Positions 32,927 to 42,800 of a DNA stretch of 64,000 bases are shown here, piece by piece. Source of the DNA: JARBUG01 sp035628915 (GTDB lineage Bacteria > Bacillota > Sulfobacillia > Symbiobacteriales > Symbiobacteriaceae); NCBI GenBank assembly GCA_035628915.1, contig DASPIW010000017.1:40355-104354 (forward strand). Direction: 5' to 3'. The notes beneath the pieces were generated by a model, which saw only the letters and a list, made by a program, of their open reading frames with translations, searched no databases and was not told the origin of the DNA. Each line of letters starts with the position of its first letter. Positions within the stretch are counted from its first letter, which is position 1. A program made the translations under genes and the position numbers.

Positions 32927-33409
32927 TTATATGGCCGCAATGACGAACGCAATGGTCAGGCCGATCCCCACGATCACGTTCATCAGGACCGAGCCCAGTA
33001 CACCGACCAGACCGCCCAGGCCGGCCTTAAACGCTTCCTTGGTCTCCCGCCCGGCGATGAGCTCGAAAATCAGGGCGCCCAGGAACGGACCCAGCACCAG
33101 ACCGATGGGCATGAAGAAGAGCCCGGCAATGGAGCCGACGACGGCGCCCCAGGCGCCCGCCTTGCCCGCCCCGAACTTCTTGGCGCCCAGGGCGCGGGCG
33201 TAGTGCTCGGCCACCTGCAGGGCCGCCACAATCAGGAGCGTGACGGTCAGAAAGGTGGGTGTGATATCTTCGAAGCGCTCGACCACTGCGAAGACCAGCA
33301 TCGCCAGCCAGATGATGGGAATGCCCGGTACAGCAGGCATGAATGTGCCAATGATTCCGACGAGCATCGCCACGAGGCACAGAACGAATACGACCCATTC
33401 CAGCGCCAT
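32927..33409 (-). CDS. DUF456 membrane protein
   Basis: A 160-residue protein with about four TM helices. The first hairpin carries MLVGIIGTFMPAVPGIPIIW, the DUF456 signature. The second half is Gly-rich (GAVVGSIAGLFFMPIGLVLG, then GPFLGALIFELIAG), recalling a glycine-zipper membrane domain. Function unknown. I chose the ATG at 33409, eight bases after GGGGTGG. It lies between the PLP-enzyme gene (57 bases) and glnA (21 bases) and is probably co-transcribed with glnA. Confidence 0.85.
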   Translation of the reverse strand: MALEWVVFVLCLVAMLVGIIGTFMPAVPGIPIIWLAMLVFAVVERFEDITPTFLTVTLLIVAALQVAEHYARALGAKKFGAGKAGAWGAVVGSIAGLFFMPIGLVLGPFLGALIFELIAGRETKEAFKAGLGGLVGVLGSVLMNVIVGIGLTIAFVIAAI

Positions 33410-33466
33410 GGAAGAATCCACCCCTTAGTATGTACGGGAGCAGGGACGGTTTCCCTGCTTGCCGTG

Positions 33467-34750
33467 TCAAGAGATATCATCCCTTAGATGTCCGCGGGCC
33501 AGCAATTCGTTCGCGGCGTTCAGGGCGGCCCAGATGACATGTTCCCGCGTCAGCCCGCCCTGGAAGTAGGCGGCATACGGCGGGCGCATGGGCCCGTCGG
33601 CGGAGAGTTCGATGGAGGAGCCCATGTTGAAGGTGCCCGCCGCCATGATCACTTGATCCGTATAGCCCGGCATATCCCAGGGCTCGGGGCGGACGTGCGC
33701 GTCGACGGGGCTGGCCTTTTGCACGGCCTCGCAGAAGGCGACCAGGCCTGCGGGGGTGCCCAATTCCACGGCCTGCACGAGGTCATAGCGGACTTCGTCG
33801 AAGCGGGGACGGACGTTGTAGCCCAACCCGGCGAAGAGCGCCGCCGTGAACTGGGCGCCCTTCAAGGCCTCGCCCGTCACGTGGGGAGCCAGGAAGAAGC
33901 CCTGCAGAATCAGCCGGTTGATGCCGAAGTTGGCGCCCACCTCGCCCGCGATGCCCGGGGCGAAGAGGCGGGCGGCGGCGCGATCCACCAGGTTCTGGCG
34001 GCCCACGACGTACCCGCCCGTGGGGGCAATGCCGCCGCCGGGGTTCTTGATCAGCGAGCCGCAGACCAGGTCGGCGCCGACGTCCGAGGGCTCGATCTCC
34101 TGGGTGAACTCGCCGTAGCAGTTGTCCACGATACAGATGATGCCCGGATTGGCCCCTTTGACGGCGCGGATGATCTCGCCGATGCGCTCTACGGAGAGCG
34201 TGGGGCGCAGGGAGTAGCCGCGGGAGCGCTGGATGAAGAGAACCTTCACGTCGGGCTGGGTCGCCCGCCGGGCCACTTCGCCTACGTTGACGGCGCCGTC
34301 TCCGGTGAGGGCGACTTCTTCATAAGTAACGCCCCATTCTACAAGGCTGCCGGGGCTACCGGCGATGACGGAGCGCATGGTGTCGTAAGGGGTGCCTGCC
34401 GCCGCGATCAGGCGGTCGCCCGGCCGGAGGGCGCCGAAGAGCCCGCAGGTAATGGCGTGGGTACCGGAAGCAAACTGGGCCCGCACCAGGGCGGCTTCGG
34501 TGCCGAAGACCCGGGCAAAGACCTGCTCAATCCGCTCCCGCCCGATGTCGCCGTAAGCGTAGCCGGTGGAGCCGGCGAAGTGGATGTCTGAGATGCCCGC
34601 GGCCTGGAAGGCCCGCAGCACCTTGGCCTGGTTGATCAGCACGAGTTCGTCGGCCCGGGCCCAGAGGGGCTTGACCTGCTCCAGCGCCCGCTGCGCTGCC
34701 GCCGCCAGCCGTTCCGGGCATCCGGGAATCAGCCGCTGCCAGATAGACAA
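33467..34750 (-). CDS. Methionine gamma-lyase-like PLP enzyme (YnbB type)
   Basis: A 427-residue fold-type I PLP enzyme of the family once called aluminium resistance protein and now Met_gamma_lyase. Visible are HFAGSTGYAYGDIGRERIEQ, VRAQFASGTHAI, the Asp region ICIVDNCYGEF and the Schiff-base Lys in GSLIKNPGGGIAPTGGY. Members act on sulfur amino acids in vitro. In Bacillus the orthologue ynbB sits just upstream of glnR-glnA, and here too it precedes glnA. I chose the TTG at 34750, six bases after GAGGTG; the GTG at 34759 overlaps that site. On the minus strand a TATACT box lies at 34790-34795. Confidence 0.87.
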   Translation of the reverse strand: MSIWQRLIPGCPERLAAAAQRALEQVKPLWARADELVLINQAKVLRAFQAAGISDIHFAGSTGYAYGDIGRERIEQVFARVFGTEAALVRAQFASGTHAITCGLFGALRPGDRLIAAAGTPYDTMRSVIAGSPGSLVEWGVTYEEVALTGDGAVNVGEVARRATQPDVKVLFIQRSRGYSLRPTLSVERIGEIIRAVKGANPGIICIVDNCYGEFTQEIEPSDVGADLVCGSLIKNPGGGIAPTGGYVVGRQNLVDRAAARLFAPGIAGEVGANFGINRLILQGFFLAPHVTGEALKGAQFTAALFAGLGYNVRPRFDEVRYDLVQAVELGTPAGLVAFCEAVQKASPVDAHVRPEPWDMPGYTDQVIMAAGTFNMGSSIELSADGPMRPPYAAYFQGGLTREHVIWAALNAANELLARGHLRDDIS

Positions 34751-34819
34751 GGGATTCACCTCTACGTATTGCGTACCGCGTCTCTGCCAAGTATACCGGA
34801 AGCGGTGCGCCGGGGGAAG

Positions 34820-36091
34820 TCACTTCCGGCCCTCGCCTCCCTGCAGGGCCGCGGCCACAGCCTGCGCCGCTGCGTGGTTGGCGCTGACCAGGTCCTCCAT
34901 GAGGGCGAGCGTCTCCGTCCGCTGCTGCTCGAGAATTTCCCGCAGGCGCTCCACCGACTCGCTCACGCCCAGCGTGTGCTGCTCAACGGCCTCCTCCGTG
35001 CGGGTCACGAACTGCCGCATCATATCCGGCCAGGTCCCGCGGAAGGCCGATACCGTCCCCTCCAACTGGCGCACGCCAGCGTGGAACCGGTCGATGCCGT
35101 CGACCAGCTGCGCGTTAGTCCCCCCGGCGGCGGCGACGCTGCTCTGCAGGGCGCCCAGGCTGGCGACCAGGGCCTCCTCCACCTGCTGCAGCCGCTCCAT
35201 CCGCCCGGGGAGCGCCTCTTGCGTCACTTTCATGGCCGCCATGAGGACGCGCATCTCTTCCGTGACGGCGGTCAGGCCGCGGCCCAGCGCCTCCAGGCTC
35301 TGGCCGCTGGAGCCAAGGGTGCGTGTCACGGGCTCCACTTGCTTGAGAATCCCCGCCATCTGCGCGGCGGTCTCCTGGAACTGCCGGGCCGAATCCGCCA
35401 GGCCGGAGGCCAGGCCCGTCTCCAGCGACCTGGCGAGCTCATCGAACCGGGCAAGGAGCCGCAGCTGCGCTTCGGACTGCGTCAGCCTGCGGTCCCGAGG
35501 GACATACTGATTGCACAGGTAATGCTCCAGCTCAGCGGCAACCCGATCCGGCATGGAGAATGTCCCGGCGAAGGCCGACCAGGCGGTCAGGATGGCCGAG
35601 CCGGCGACACCGCAGATCGAGGCCATGAAGGCGGTGCTCATGCCGCTGAGCAGCACTTTGAGCTGCCCCAGCAGGGCCGTCATGTCCTGCTGTCCGGTCT
35701 GCAGGAGCGAGCCGCTCAGCCCGGTGAGCGCCTGGTAGAGCCCCGTGAACGTTCCCAGCAGCCCCAGGACCACCGAAACGGAGATGGCCGCGCGCACATA
35801 CCGGATCCACCCGCCGATGCGAATCTGCCCGACGGGGCGGATCTCGTGCAGGGCCCGCTCTACGATTACCGCCACATTCGTCCGCTCTTCTTCCAGGCGG
35901 AACGCCGCCTCGTACTCATCGATCGCGGTCCGGATGGCGGGGTGGACGGGAACCGAAGTGTCGCCCGCCTTCAGGGCCATCAGGCTGCGCTGCAGGGCGG
36001 CAAGCACCCGCCCCACTTGCAGGATGCCGTAGCCGCCGCTCCCGGCCACTGCCAGGGTGATGAGAATGAAAAGGAGTTCAGTCGCGTTCAA
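34820..36091 (-). CDS. MotA/TolQ/ExbB-type stator with long coiled-coil tail (ZorA-like)
   Basis: A 423-residue protein. One TM helix is at about 5-26, a second at about 98-120 (SVVLGLLGTFTGLYQALTGL) and a third at about 150-172 (LLSGMSTAFMASICGVAGSA), typical of the MotA/TolQ/ExbB proton-channel fold. From about residue 175 to the end runs a long helical, heptad-like cytoplasmic tail (RFDELARSLETGLASGLADS, EAVEQHTLGVSESVERLREI). That combination of a three-helix stator core and a long tail is the hallmark of ZorA in Zorya systems. It would pair with the MotB/OmpA-type protein at the other end of the cluster. I chose the TTG at 36091, about eight bases after AGGAGGTG, overlapping the upstream stop. 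It is the last gene of the cluster. Confidence 0.8.
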   Translation of the reverse strand: MNATELLFILITLAVAGSGGYGILQVGRVLAALQRSLMALKAGDTSVPVHPAIRTAIDEYEAAFRLEEERTNVAVIVERALHEIRPVGQIRIGGWIRYVRAAISVSVVLGLLGTFTGLYQALTGLSGSLLQTGQQDMTALLGQLKVLLSGMSTAFMASICGVAGSAILTAWSAFAGTFSMPDRVAAELEHYLCNQYVPRDRRLTQSEAQLRLLARFDELARSLETGLASGLADSARQFQETAAQMAGILKQVEPVTRTLGSSGQSLEALGRGLTAVTEEMRVLMAAMKVTQEALPGRMERLQQVEEALVASLGALQSSVAAAGGTNAQLVDGIDRFHAGVRQLEGTVSAFRGTWPDMMRQFVTRTEEAVEQHTLGVSESVERLREILEQQRTETLALMEDLVSANHAAAQAVAAALQGGEGRK

Positions 36092-37223
36092 CCGGCGGCA
36101 CCTCCTGACGGTGTTTGACGGGCCAGCCAAGCCGGAGCCAATGGTGCAGGGGTCCGGGCAACGGGGGCGCTGCCGCCCATGCGTCAGGCAGCACCGGCGC
36201 CGCCCCGCTCAGGGCGATGAAGATGCCCCGCACGGGGCGCAGGGGCGCCAGCCAGAGGGCGTCCCCCTCTCCCGCGCCCGTCAGCCAGTAAACCTGGGCA
36301 GCGCCGAGGGTGCGGGCCCGCTCGCCCAGGGCGCCCAGGTCGAGGGAGGCCAGCCACGTCAGGCCCGCTTCCTTTGCCGACGCAGGCCAATGCCCGGGCA
36401 ACCGCCCCTCCCCGAACGCAACACCCCGGACCCGGCGCCCGGCGCCGAGCTGCGCCCGCAGGAATCCGGGCAGGTCCAGAGTGCGGTGCCCCAGCCAGCG
36501 CTGCACGCCTACCGCATCGACCACCACGAAGGCGTCGGCACCGGCGGACGGCGGCTCGGCGATGCCCCGGCAGCGCGCCTGCAGGGCGCCCAGGGTCACG
36601 TCGGCATTTGCCGCATTCAGGCCGATGCCATGCTCCAGAAGCCGGCTGCAGAGCAGCCAGAGTTCATCCCACACCAGGTCGATGCCTTCTACTGTCCGTG
36701 ACAAGAGGAGCGTCTCCTTCAATAGAAGCGCCAGAGCCCGCCCCGCGGCCAGCAGGGCTTCGCCGGACGGGCGCCCCCCGGGGCGCCGCCGCCAGGACAG
36801 GGCGCCGGGGAGCCATGAAAGCCTGCGTTCTGAGACCCACACTTCGCCGACTCCGATCGAGTCGGGCAAGAACCCCGTGCCAGCCAGGCCGTCCACCAAC
36901 AGAAACAGATCGCGCAGCACAGCCAGGAAGTCCGCCGCCGTGGCCGAGCCGCCCCGCAACCAGGCGGTCATCGGCTCGCCGGCCGGCATGGGCAGCCGAA
37001 CAAGCGGCGAAAGCCCGCTTAAGGGCAGTTCGAGCCAGTCCACTGCGGACCCCGCCGGCAGCGCCAGCCCGGCTTCGCCAAGCTCCCGGCGCAGCGTCTC
37101 CAGCTCCCGGCACCGGGCCGCGAGCCGGTAACACGGGCGCGGCCCCGCGACGGCGGGCACCAGGTGAAGCCGCCCGGGTGCGACGGTGGCCCCGCTGATT
37201 CCGCCCGGCAGCAGCATCACCAC
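36078..37223 (-). CDS. Unknown 381-residue cytoplasmic protein of the motor/tubulin cluster
   Basis: No signal peptide or TM helix. The composition is Leu/Ala/Gly-rich. The N-terminal half has beta-like segments (GRLHLVPAVAGPRPCYRLAA) followed by helices. The stretch FLAVLRDLFLLVDGLAGTGF and then SIGVGEVWVSERRLSWLPGA loosely resembles the catalytic-loop to DFG region of a protein kinase, without the catalytic Asp residues; a pseudokinase-like fold is possible but unproven. The second half has VVVDAVGVQRWLGHRT and AAQVYWLTGAGEGDALWLAP. I favour the GTG at 37223, eight bases after GGAGG, rather than the ATG at 37238. It overlaps both neighbours, so it is translationally coupled to the degenerate tubulin and ZorA-like genes. 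Confidence 0.6.
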   Translation of the reverse strand: MVMLLPGGISGATVAPGRLHLVPAVAGPRPCYRLAARCRELETLRRELGEAGLALPAGSAVDWLELPLSGLSPLVRLPMPAGEPMTAWLRGGSATAADFLAVLRDLFLLVDGLAGTGFLPDSIGVGEVWVSERRLSWLPGALSWRRRPGGRPSGEALLAAGRALALLLKETLLLSRTVEGIDLVWDELWLLCSRLLEHGIGLNAANADVTLGALQARCRGIAEPPSAGADAFVVVDAVGVQRWLGHRTLDLPGFLRAQLGAGRRVRGVAFGEGRLPGHWPASAKEAGLTWLASLDLGALGERARTLGAAQVYWLTGAGEGDALWLAPLRPVRGIFIALSGAAPVLPDAWAAAPPLPGPLHHWLRLGWPVKHRQEVPPVERD

Positions 37224-39673
37224 TTGAGGTACCTCCATTCGCCGGAGGCCAGGGTGAAGTCGTCACCGGCGGTGCCCACCTGCTCCGCCAGGGCCTCGAT
37301 CTGCGGCACCAGTTCGGGCCGGGCCGCTTCCAGCAGCGTCCGGGCGGCCAGCAGCTCCTTGGCCGCCGCATCCGCAAGCAGGGCGTAGGCGGCGCCCCGC
37401 CCACTCCGGTGCTTCAGTCTGGTCCGCCAGACCAGCGCCAGGGCGCCGTAGGCGGCCAGCGCTTCCGGCTCCAGTCCGATGACCCAGGCCTTGGTCAGGT
37501 TACCGAGGCTGTTGGTCAGAGCAGCATTGGCGTTCAGGCTTTCCAGGGCATCCTGAAAGTCGCGGAAGGCGGCGATCAACACGTCTCCCTCGGGAGACGG
37601 GGCCGGGGCTGGCGCCCGGGCCGTCCAGCCCGTGCCGTCGGCCGCGGGCGTCACCAGCCCGAAGAGGCAGCCGCGCAGGAACGCACGAGGGGCATCGTGG
37701 CCCTGCCGGGCGGCAGCCGGACGGACCGGCGCCTCCAGTCCGGGCCAGCCGGCGGGCGGCTGGGGCAACACGTGCAGCCCGCTCCCCGGGACCGGCTCCA
37801 AAGCCAGGTACGCCGTCCGCAAGGCAGGCAGGCTTACCAGCGCCCGCAGGTCGAAGCTGCCGGTCTCGACGATGACGGCGGCTTCCTGGTCAAACCAGGG
37901 CGCCGTCGCCTGCTCCGGCGCAAACCCCCGGCGCAAGAACGCATCCAGCACGGCTGGGGCCAGGCTGCCCGCCACCCGGCAGCTCCGGGCAGGGGGTTTG
38001 CCGGGTCCCGGCCACGGTTCGGCAAACCGCACGCCCGGCGCCGCCAGATCCAGCCAGGCCTTCAGGGCGGACTGATCTGTCGGCGACGGCTCCGCAGCGC
38101 CCAGGGCGATCTGCACGCTTTCACGGGCCGCCCGCAGCAGGGCCTGGGCGGCCTTTCCCGCATCAAGCGGCCCGCCTTGCGGCAGGTACGGGTAGAGCAG
38201 CCGCAGGTCGGCTTTCGCCGCCACCGACTCTACCGCCTCGGACCCCACAACGGGCGGAAAGATGTGGACCGCCCCCGCCGGCAGGGGTGACCCGGGGACC
38301 GCCAGCCGCGCCACTTCACCCCGCAGCCGCTCCATCTGCTCGGCGCGCTGCCGCGCCCGGATCAGGTCAGTGTGGATGGACTCGATTTCGGCCCTCACCG
38401 CCTGCAGCGCCTTCTCCAGGGCCTGCTCCCGCTCCCGTTCGCAAATCAGGCCGACCGACGCCTGATCTGCCGTGTGCAGCTGCTGGATCAGGCGTTCCCG
38501 CATCTCCGGCTGGGCCTTGCGGAACAGCGACGCGCCTTTGGTCGACAGTTCGTCCCCGAGATAGATCAATTCTGTAAGCTCTTCTTCCTCCTGCCGCTGG
38601 AACTGCCGCTGCTTCTCGCGGCAGGCAGCCCGCCGCGCCTCCAAGGCCATCTGCAACTGACCCAGGGCGTCGCGGACCGACTCGGCGCGCCCCGTCGCCG
38701 CTGCCCGCACCCGTCCCAGTGCCACGATCTCAACCAGGGCATCGGCCTGCGCCGCCCAGTGCGCCCGCACCCGGTCCCGGAAGAGCGAGGTGCCCTCGTG
38801 GTAGAACGGCGTGCGGCTCTCGCGCACGGTCCGGCGGAGCAGCCGCGCCAGCTGGTCAGGCGTGACTTCGGGGTCCCGGCACTTCTTTGCAAATTGCTGA
38901 TAGTCGTCTGTGGCGAGCCAGCTACGGGCCGGGGGGTATTCGCGGGCGGTCAGGGCGCCCAGGGCGGCGCCAAGCCGCTCTTCTTCGTCCGGTGCCGGCA
39001 GCGGCGGCGCTGCCGCCGCCCCGGGGGCGGGGAAGGTTCCGGGCGCCACGGCCTGCAAGGCCACCCGCGCCGTGGCCTCAGCCAGGATGAACTCCTGGCT
39101 CTCCCGCCAGACGCACAGCCCGAAACCGGAGTAGCCGCGTACACCGCTGGGGCTTGCGGCCGCCGCAACCGCCGCATCGGCAAAGAGCGGCGCCATCTCC
39201 CGGCGGAGCCGGGGCATCTCGTACAAGAAGCACCGGTGGACCGCCCCGCCCGCCCGCAGCGAATCCAGTTCCAGCAGCGTCGCGTAGGCGCGCGAAAGCT
39301 GCCGGTCGCCGGTGCCCGACGGCAGGGCCAGCCAGACCGTCCGCTGGCCCCGCAGGCCCGAAGCCACCAGCCACTGGAGCAGGGCGACCAGAATCCCGCC
39401 GCCCGCGGCCTCTTCCGCCGCACCGATCAGGGCGACGGTCGGGCTGTTGTATGCCCGTACTGCCGCCTGGTACTCCGGCCAGCCGCCCGCCGTCACCCCG
39501 GCCACAATCTCCCGGCACGCGGCCCGGGTCAGGGACTGGCCGGTCACCGAAAGCAGATGCACCCGCGACCGGGAGGCAGGCTCCGCCCCCCGGCTGCGCA
39601 GGTACGCCACGGCCTCGGCCCCGAAGTCACCGCAGCCGATTACGACCAGCCCTTGCTGGACCACTCCTGCCAT
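37217..39673 (-). CDS. Degenerate tubulin-like paralogue
   Basis: An 818-residue protein. The N-terminus GLVVIGCGDFGAEAVAYLRS aligns by eye with IIGLGGTGAEVLSRVRDRF of the upstream tubulin-like gene. About 80 residues further on, EEAAGGGILVALLQWLVASG takes the place of AGGTGSGTFLDTAYLVRQLV, and LALPSGTGDRQLSRAYATLL that of LLLPAVFGGPDKMSRLYANG. The GTP-binding T4 loop GGTGSG is therefore lost while the fold markers remain. The middle (about residues 330-460) is a long charged helix (RREKQRQF-type, GLICEREREQALEKALQAVR). It is probably a non-hydrolysing partner of the true tubulin-like protein. I chose the ATG at 39673 after AAGGAGAGG; that site lies at the edge of a 68-bp tandem repeat. Confidence 0.65.
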   Translation of the reverse strand: MAGVVQQGLVVIGCGDFGAEAVAYLRSRGAEPASRSRVHLLSVTGQSLTRAACREIVAGVTAGGWPEYQAAVRAYNSPTVALIGAAEEAAGGGILVALLQWLVASGLRGQRTVWLALPSGTGDRQLSRAYATLLELDSLRAGGAVHRCFLYEMPRLRREMAPLFADAAVAAAASPSGVRGYSGFGLCVWRESQEFILAEATARVALQAVAPGTFPAPGAAAAPPLPAPDEEERLGAALGALTAREYPPARSWLATDDYQQFAKKCRDPEVTPDQLARLLRRTVRESRTPFYHEGTSLFRDRVRAHWAAQADALVEIVALGRVRAAATGRAESVRDALGQLQMALEARRAACREKQRQFQRQEEEELTELIYLGDELSTKGASLFRKAQPEMRERLIQQLHTADQASVGLICEREREQALEKALQAVRAEIESIHTDLIRARQRAEQMERLRGEVARLAVPGSPLPAGAVHIFPPVVGSEAVESVAAKADLRLLYPYLPQGGPLDAGKAAQALLRAARESVQIALGAAEPSPTDQSALKAWLDLAAPGVRFAEPWPGPGKPPARSCRVAGSLAPAVLDAFLRRGFAPEQATAPWFDQEAAVIVETGSFDLRALVSLPALRTAYLALEPVPGSGLHVLPQPPAGWPGLEAPVRPAAARQGHDAPRAFLRGCLFGLVTPAADGTGWTARAPAPAPSPEGDVLIAAFRDFQDALESLNANAALTNSLGNLTKAWVIGLEPEALAAYGALALVWRTRLKHRSGRGAAYALLADAAAKELLAARTLLEAARPELVPQIEALAEQVGTAGDDFTLASGEWRYLKW

Positions 39674-39683
39674 GGGCGCCTCT

Positions 39684-39819
39684 CCTTCTCGGCGCTGACG
39701 CGCCATTTACGGGTGCCGTGCGGCCCCGCCGCTGCGCGGCGCCGCACTAGACCTTCTCGGCGCTGACGCGCCATTTACGGGTGCCGTGCGGCCTCGCCGC
39801 TGCGCGGCGCCGCACCAGA
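39684..39819. repeat. Two tandem 68-bp repeats with REP-like palindromes
   Basis: Units 39684-39751 and 39752-39819 differ at only about two positions. Each contains GGCGCTGACGCGCC (stem with a four-base loop) and a larger palindrome, GTGCGGC to GCCGCAC around CCGCCGCTGCGCGGCG. The block fills the gap between the tubulin-like stop and the next ribosome site. It is the only sizeable gap in the 12-gene cluster, and could attenuate or protect the transcript. Confidence 0.9.
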
Positions 39820-42800
39820 CTAGCCGGCGGGCCAGGTCCCGGCGGCGGCGCCCTGGCCTGCCGCCAGGAGCACCCGCCGCTTGTCGAGCATCTCCACCGT
39901 AAAGCCGTCGCCCTCGCCAATCATCCGATACAGATGCTCCACCTGCTCCTCGAACGCCCGCGACGTGCCTTTCATCACCTGGCTCATCTCGTCCTTCAGC
40001 ATCCGCTGCTCGATCGAGCGGACCGGCTCCGTTACGCCGTTGCCCATATCGATCTTGCGGCTCGGGTAGTACTTTTCGATCCAGAGCCGCAGCACGGCGG
40101 CGTACTCGGTCTGACCGGACGGATTGCGCAGAATCTCGGCCCGGCGCCAGGTAATATCGTCGGTCACTTTAAGCAGCAGGGTATCCATCTTCGTCATCAG
40201 GTAGCTGACGACCGCGTTGTGGTTGCCCAGGTAGCGCGGCTCCGGCGAGAGCCCGGGCTGCTTTTCGAGGTACTCGTAGGCGATGTCCCGGTTGCCCCGC
40301 CCGTCCCGCGACTCCACGGGGCGCAGCACGCCCAGAATGCAGCCAAGCAGGTACGCCCGCGCCGCCATCTCCTTGGCCGCCCGCTCGTCCTTGCTCAGGA
40401 CGACCAGGTCGGCGAACCGGGCATCTTCCCGGTCGGTGTGCAGGTCCCGGAGGCCGGAGGCGATCGACTTCTGATACTGCCCCCGCATGGCGGCGAGGGG
40501 CTTTGTCTGGCAGAGCGCAAAGCCGGCCACTTCCACGTAGAAGACGATCTGGCTGCGGGAGTTCAGGTTGACGATCTGCTTCTGCGCCCGCCCGCCGAAC
40601 CGGTCGCTGACCGTCTGGGCGAAGCGCACCCGCCGCTCGTCGTTGTTTAAGGCCATGCCGAGAATGAACCGGCCTTTCTGATCGTCCATCGTGTCGCGAA
40701 TGCCCGTGTAGCCCCGCTCCCAGGCCAGCCAGTGATGGCAGGCCCGCAGCATGTCGTCGATCTTCTCCGACCACTGGCTGCTGTTGGGCGGGTACTTGCG
40801 CTGGAACTCGGTGAAGGCGTCGTAATCCTCCTCAATCGTCGCGAAGTGCGGGGCGGTCGCCTGCATCAGCCGGTCGCAGACGGCCCCGATGTCCAGCGTG
40901 TAATTGTAGACATCCAGCAGGCCGACGCCCAGGGCTTCCTGCGCTCGGTCGTTGTACTCCTTGGCCGCCGCGGTCGGCACCTTGACGTACCGCCCGTAAA
41001 TCCGCGCCAGGTCCTCCGGCCCGTCGTAGAGCAGAATCTGCCGGGGATCGGGGTTCGCTTCGGCGTAGGCGGTGACCCGCTCCTCCAGGTGGGAGCGGAC
41101 TTTGGCCAGCGTCTCTTGAAGATGGTTCAGGCGGTGGCGCCAGCCGGTATCCAGATCCTTGGCGATCATGGCGCGCAGTTCCGCCGCGACTTCGATGGCG
41201 AACTGGCGGGCCAGGCACTGGATCCGGGCCTGATAGAGGTTGGCGGCCGCTTCTTCAAACCGGGACAGCATCTTCTCCAGCGTGATCGAGCGGAGCAGGT
41301 GCCAGTTGGACATATCCCAGTAATGGGACAGGTCCGCCATGCATTCGCCCAGTTGGGAGCGCCACTGCTGCATCTGGGTCTGGCCGACTTTGAGCTCCTG
41401 CGTCCAGACGTCGATGTAGCCGTCCTTCTCCCGGGTCAGCTTCGCTTCCAGGGCGTCCAGCACGGCCAAGGCGAACCCGATGCCCCGGTGCTCGTTGTGA
41501 ATCAGAGCCGTGATCTGCCTGTCCAGCCGTTCCCGCAGATCCCGCAGGAAATGGGCCTGATTTTGGCGCATGCGGGCCACGTAGGCGCCCCATTCTTTCG
41601 GATCCGGCGTCCGCTCGCCGTTCCAGTCCCGGTCGATCTTCTCGATCTCATCGTGCAATATGGCCCCCCAGGAGCGGCCGGCCCGGTCGGTCCCCCGCTG
41701 CTTCACATCCTGGACGACGTCGCTGACGCGCTGCACGATCTCCGACTGGAGCCGTCGCCCGCCGCTGGTAGCGTAGAGGGCGTCCAGCACCTCCCGCCGG
41801 GTCGGGCGGTTCGGGCCCGCTTCGACTTCCACGAAATTGATGGCGTTCAGGAAGGTCCGCTCGAGGTAATCCTGGGCGCCGACCTCTTCGTCAGAGGGGC
41901 GCAGCCAGTAGTCGACGACATCCATGGCCAGTTTGGCCGCGCAAGCGCGCCGCACTCGCTCCACCGGGAAGGTGATGGTGGCGAGGCCCATAGAGAAGTA
42001 GCGCTTGGGCAGCCGCAGATCGGCGTCGTCGGTGGCGACGAGGGGCTTGGCATCGTCGCGCAGCCACTGGAGCAGATTGTCCCGCGACGACCGCTTCGCC
42101 GTGCCGAACTCGCTGATGTCGAAGTCCTGGAAGATCGCCTCGGAGACCATGTTGAAGATCGTCTCATTCTGCGGCTCGCCGCTGGCGGCGGCGCCGCCTT
42201 CGTTCATGCCGTCGACGAGGTAGCAGACGTCAAACGGCGTGACGGTGGTCGTAGCCGGCTGCTCGTTCGCCGCCCACCAGAGGGTATAGTCGTGCTCGAC
42301 GCTTCGCTCCGCATCCGCCAGGGGCGACTGCCGCTCGGGGGGCGGCGAGTAGTTGTAATGGTTCAGCTCTTTCATGGCGGCGTAGCCGTTTGCGTAGAGG
42401 CGGGACATCTTATCCGGCCCGCCGAAGACGGCGGGCAGCAGCAGGAAGCCCATCAGCGTGACGCGGCGATTGCCTGCCAGCTGGCCGACCAGCTGCCGGA
42501 CGAGGTAGGCGGTGTCCAGGAAAGTGCCGCTGCCCGTGCCGCCCGCCAGTGAGCTGACGATGATGACGTTCAGCGTGTCGGGGTTGGTCCGCAGGCCGTG
42601 CTCCAGGGCGATCCGGTCCGCGTCGATGCGGATCAAGCCCCGGACGGCCGTGTCCAGGCGGGAGCGGATCTCATCGACATTGTGGAAGAAAGCCAGGCGG
42701 CCGTAGGCGCGCTGCTGGCCGGCGCCTTCGTTGATGCTGACCTTGCCCGTCAGGTGCGGGTAGACCCAGCGGCGGATATGCTGGTACTCATTCAAGTGCG

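Noticed and set aside
40732..42552. 606-codon open frame antisense to the tubulin-like gene
   Set aside because: Shadow of the third-position GC bias; no ribosome site and no domain.
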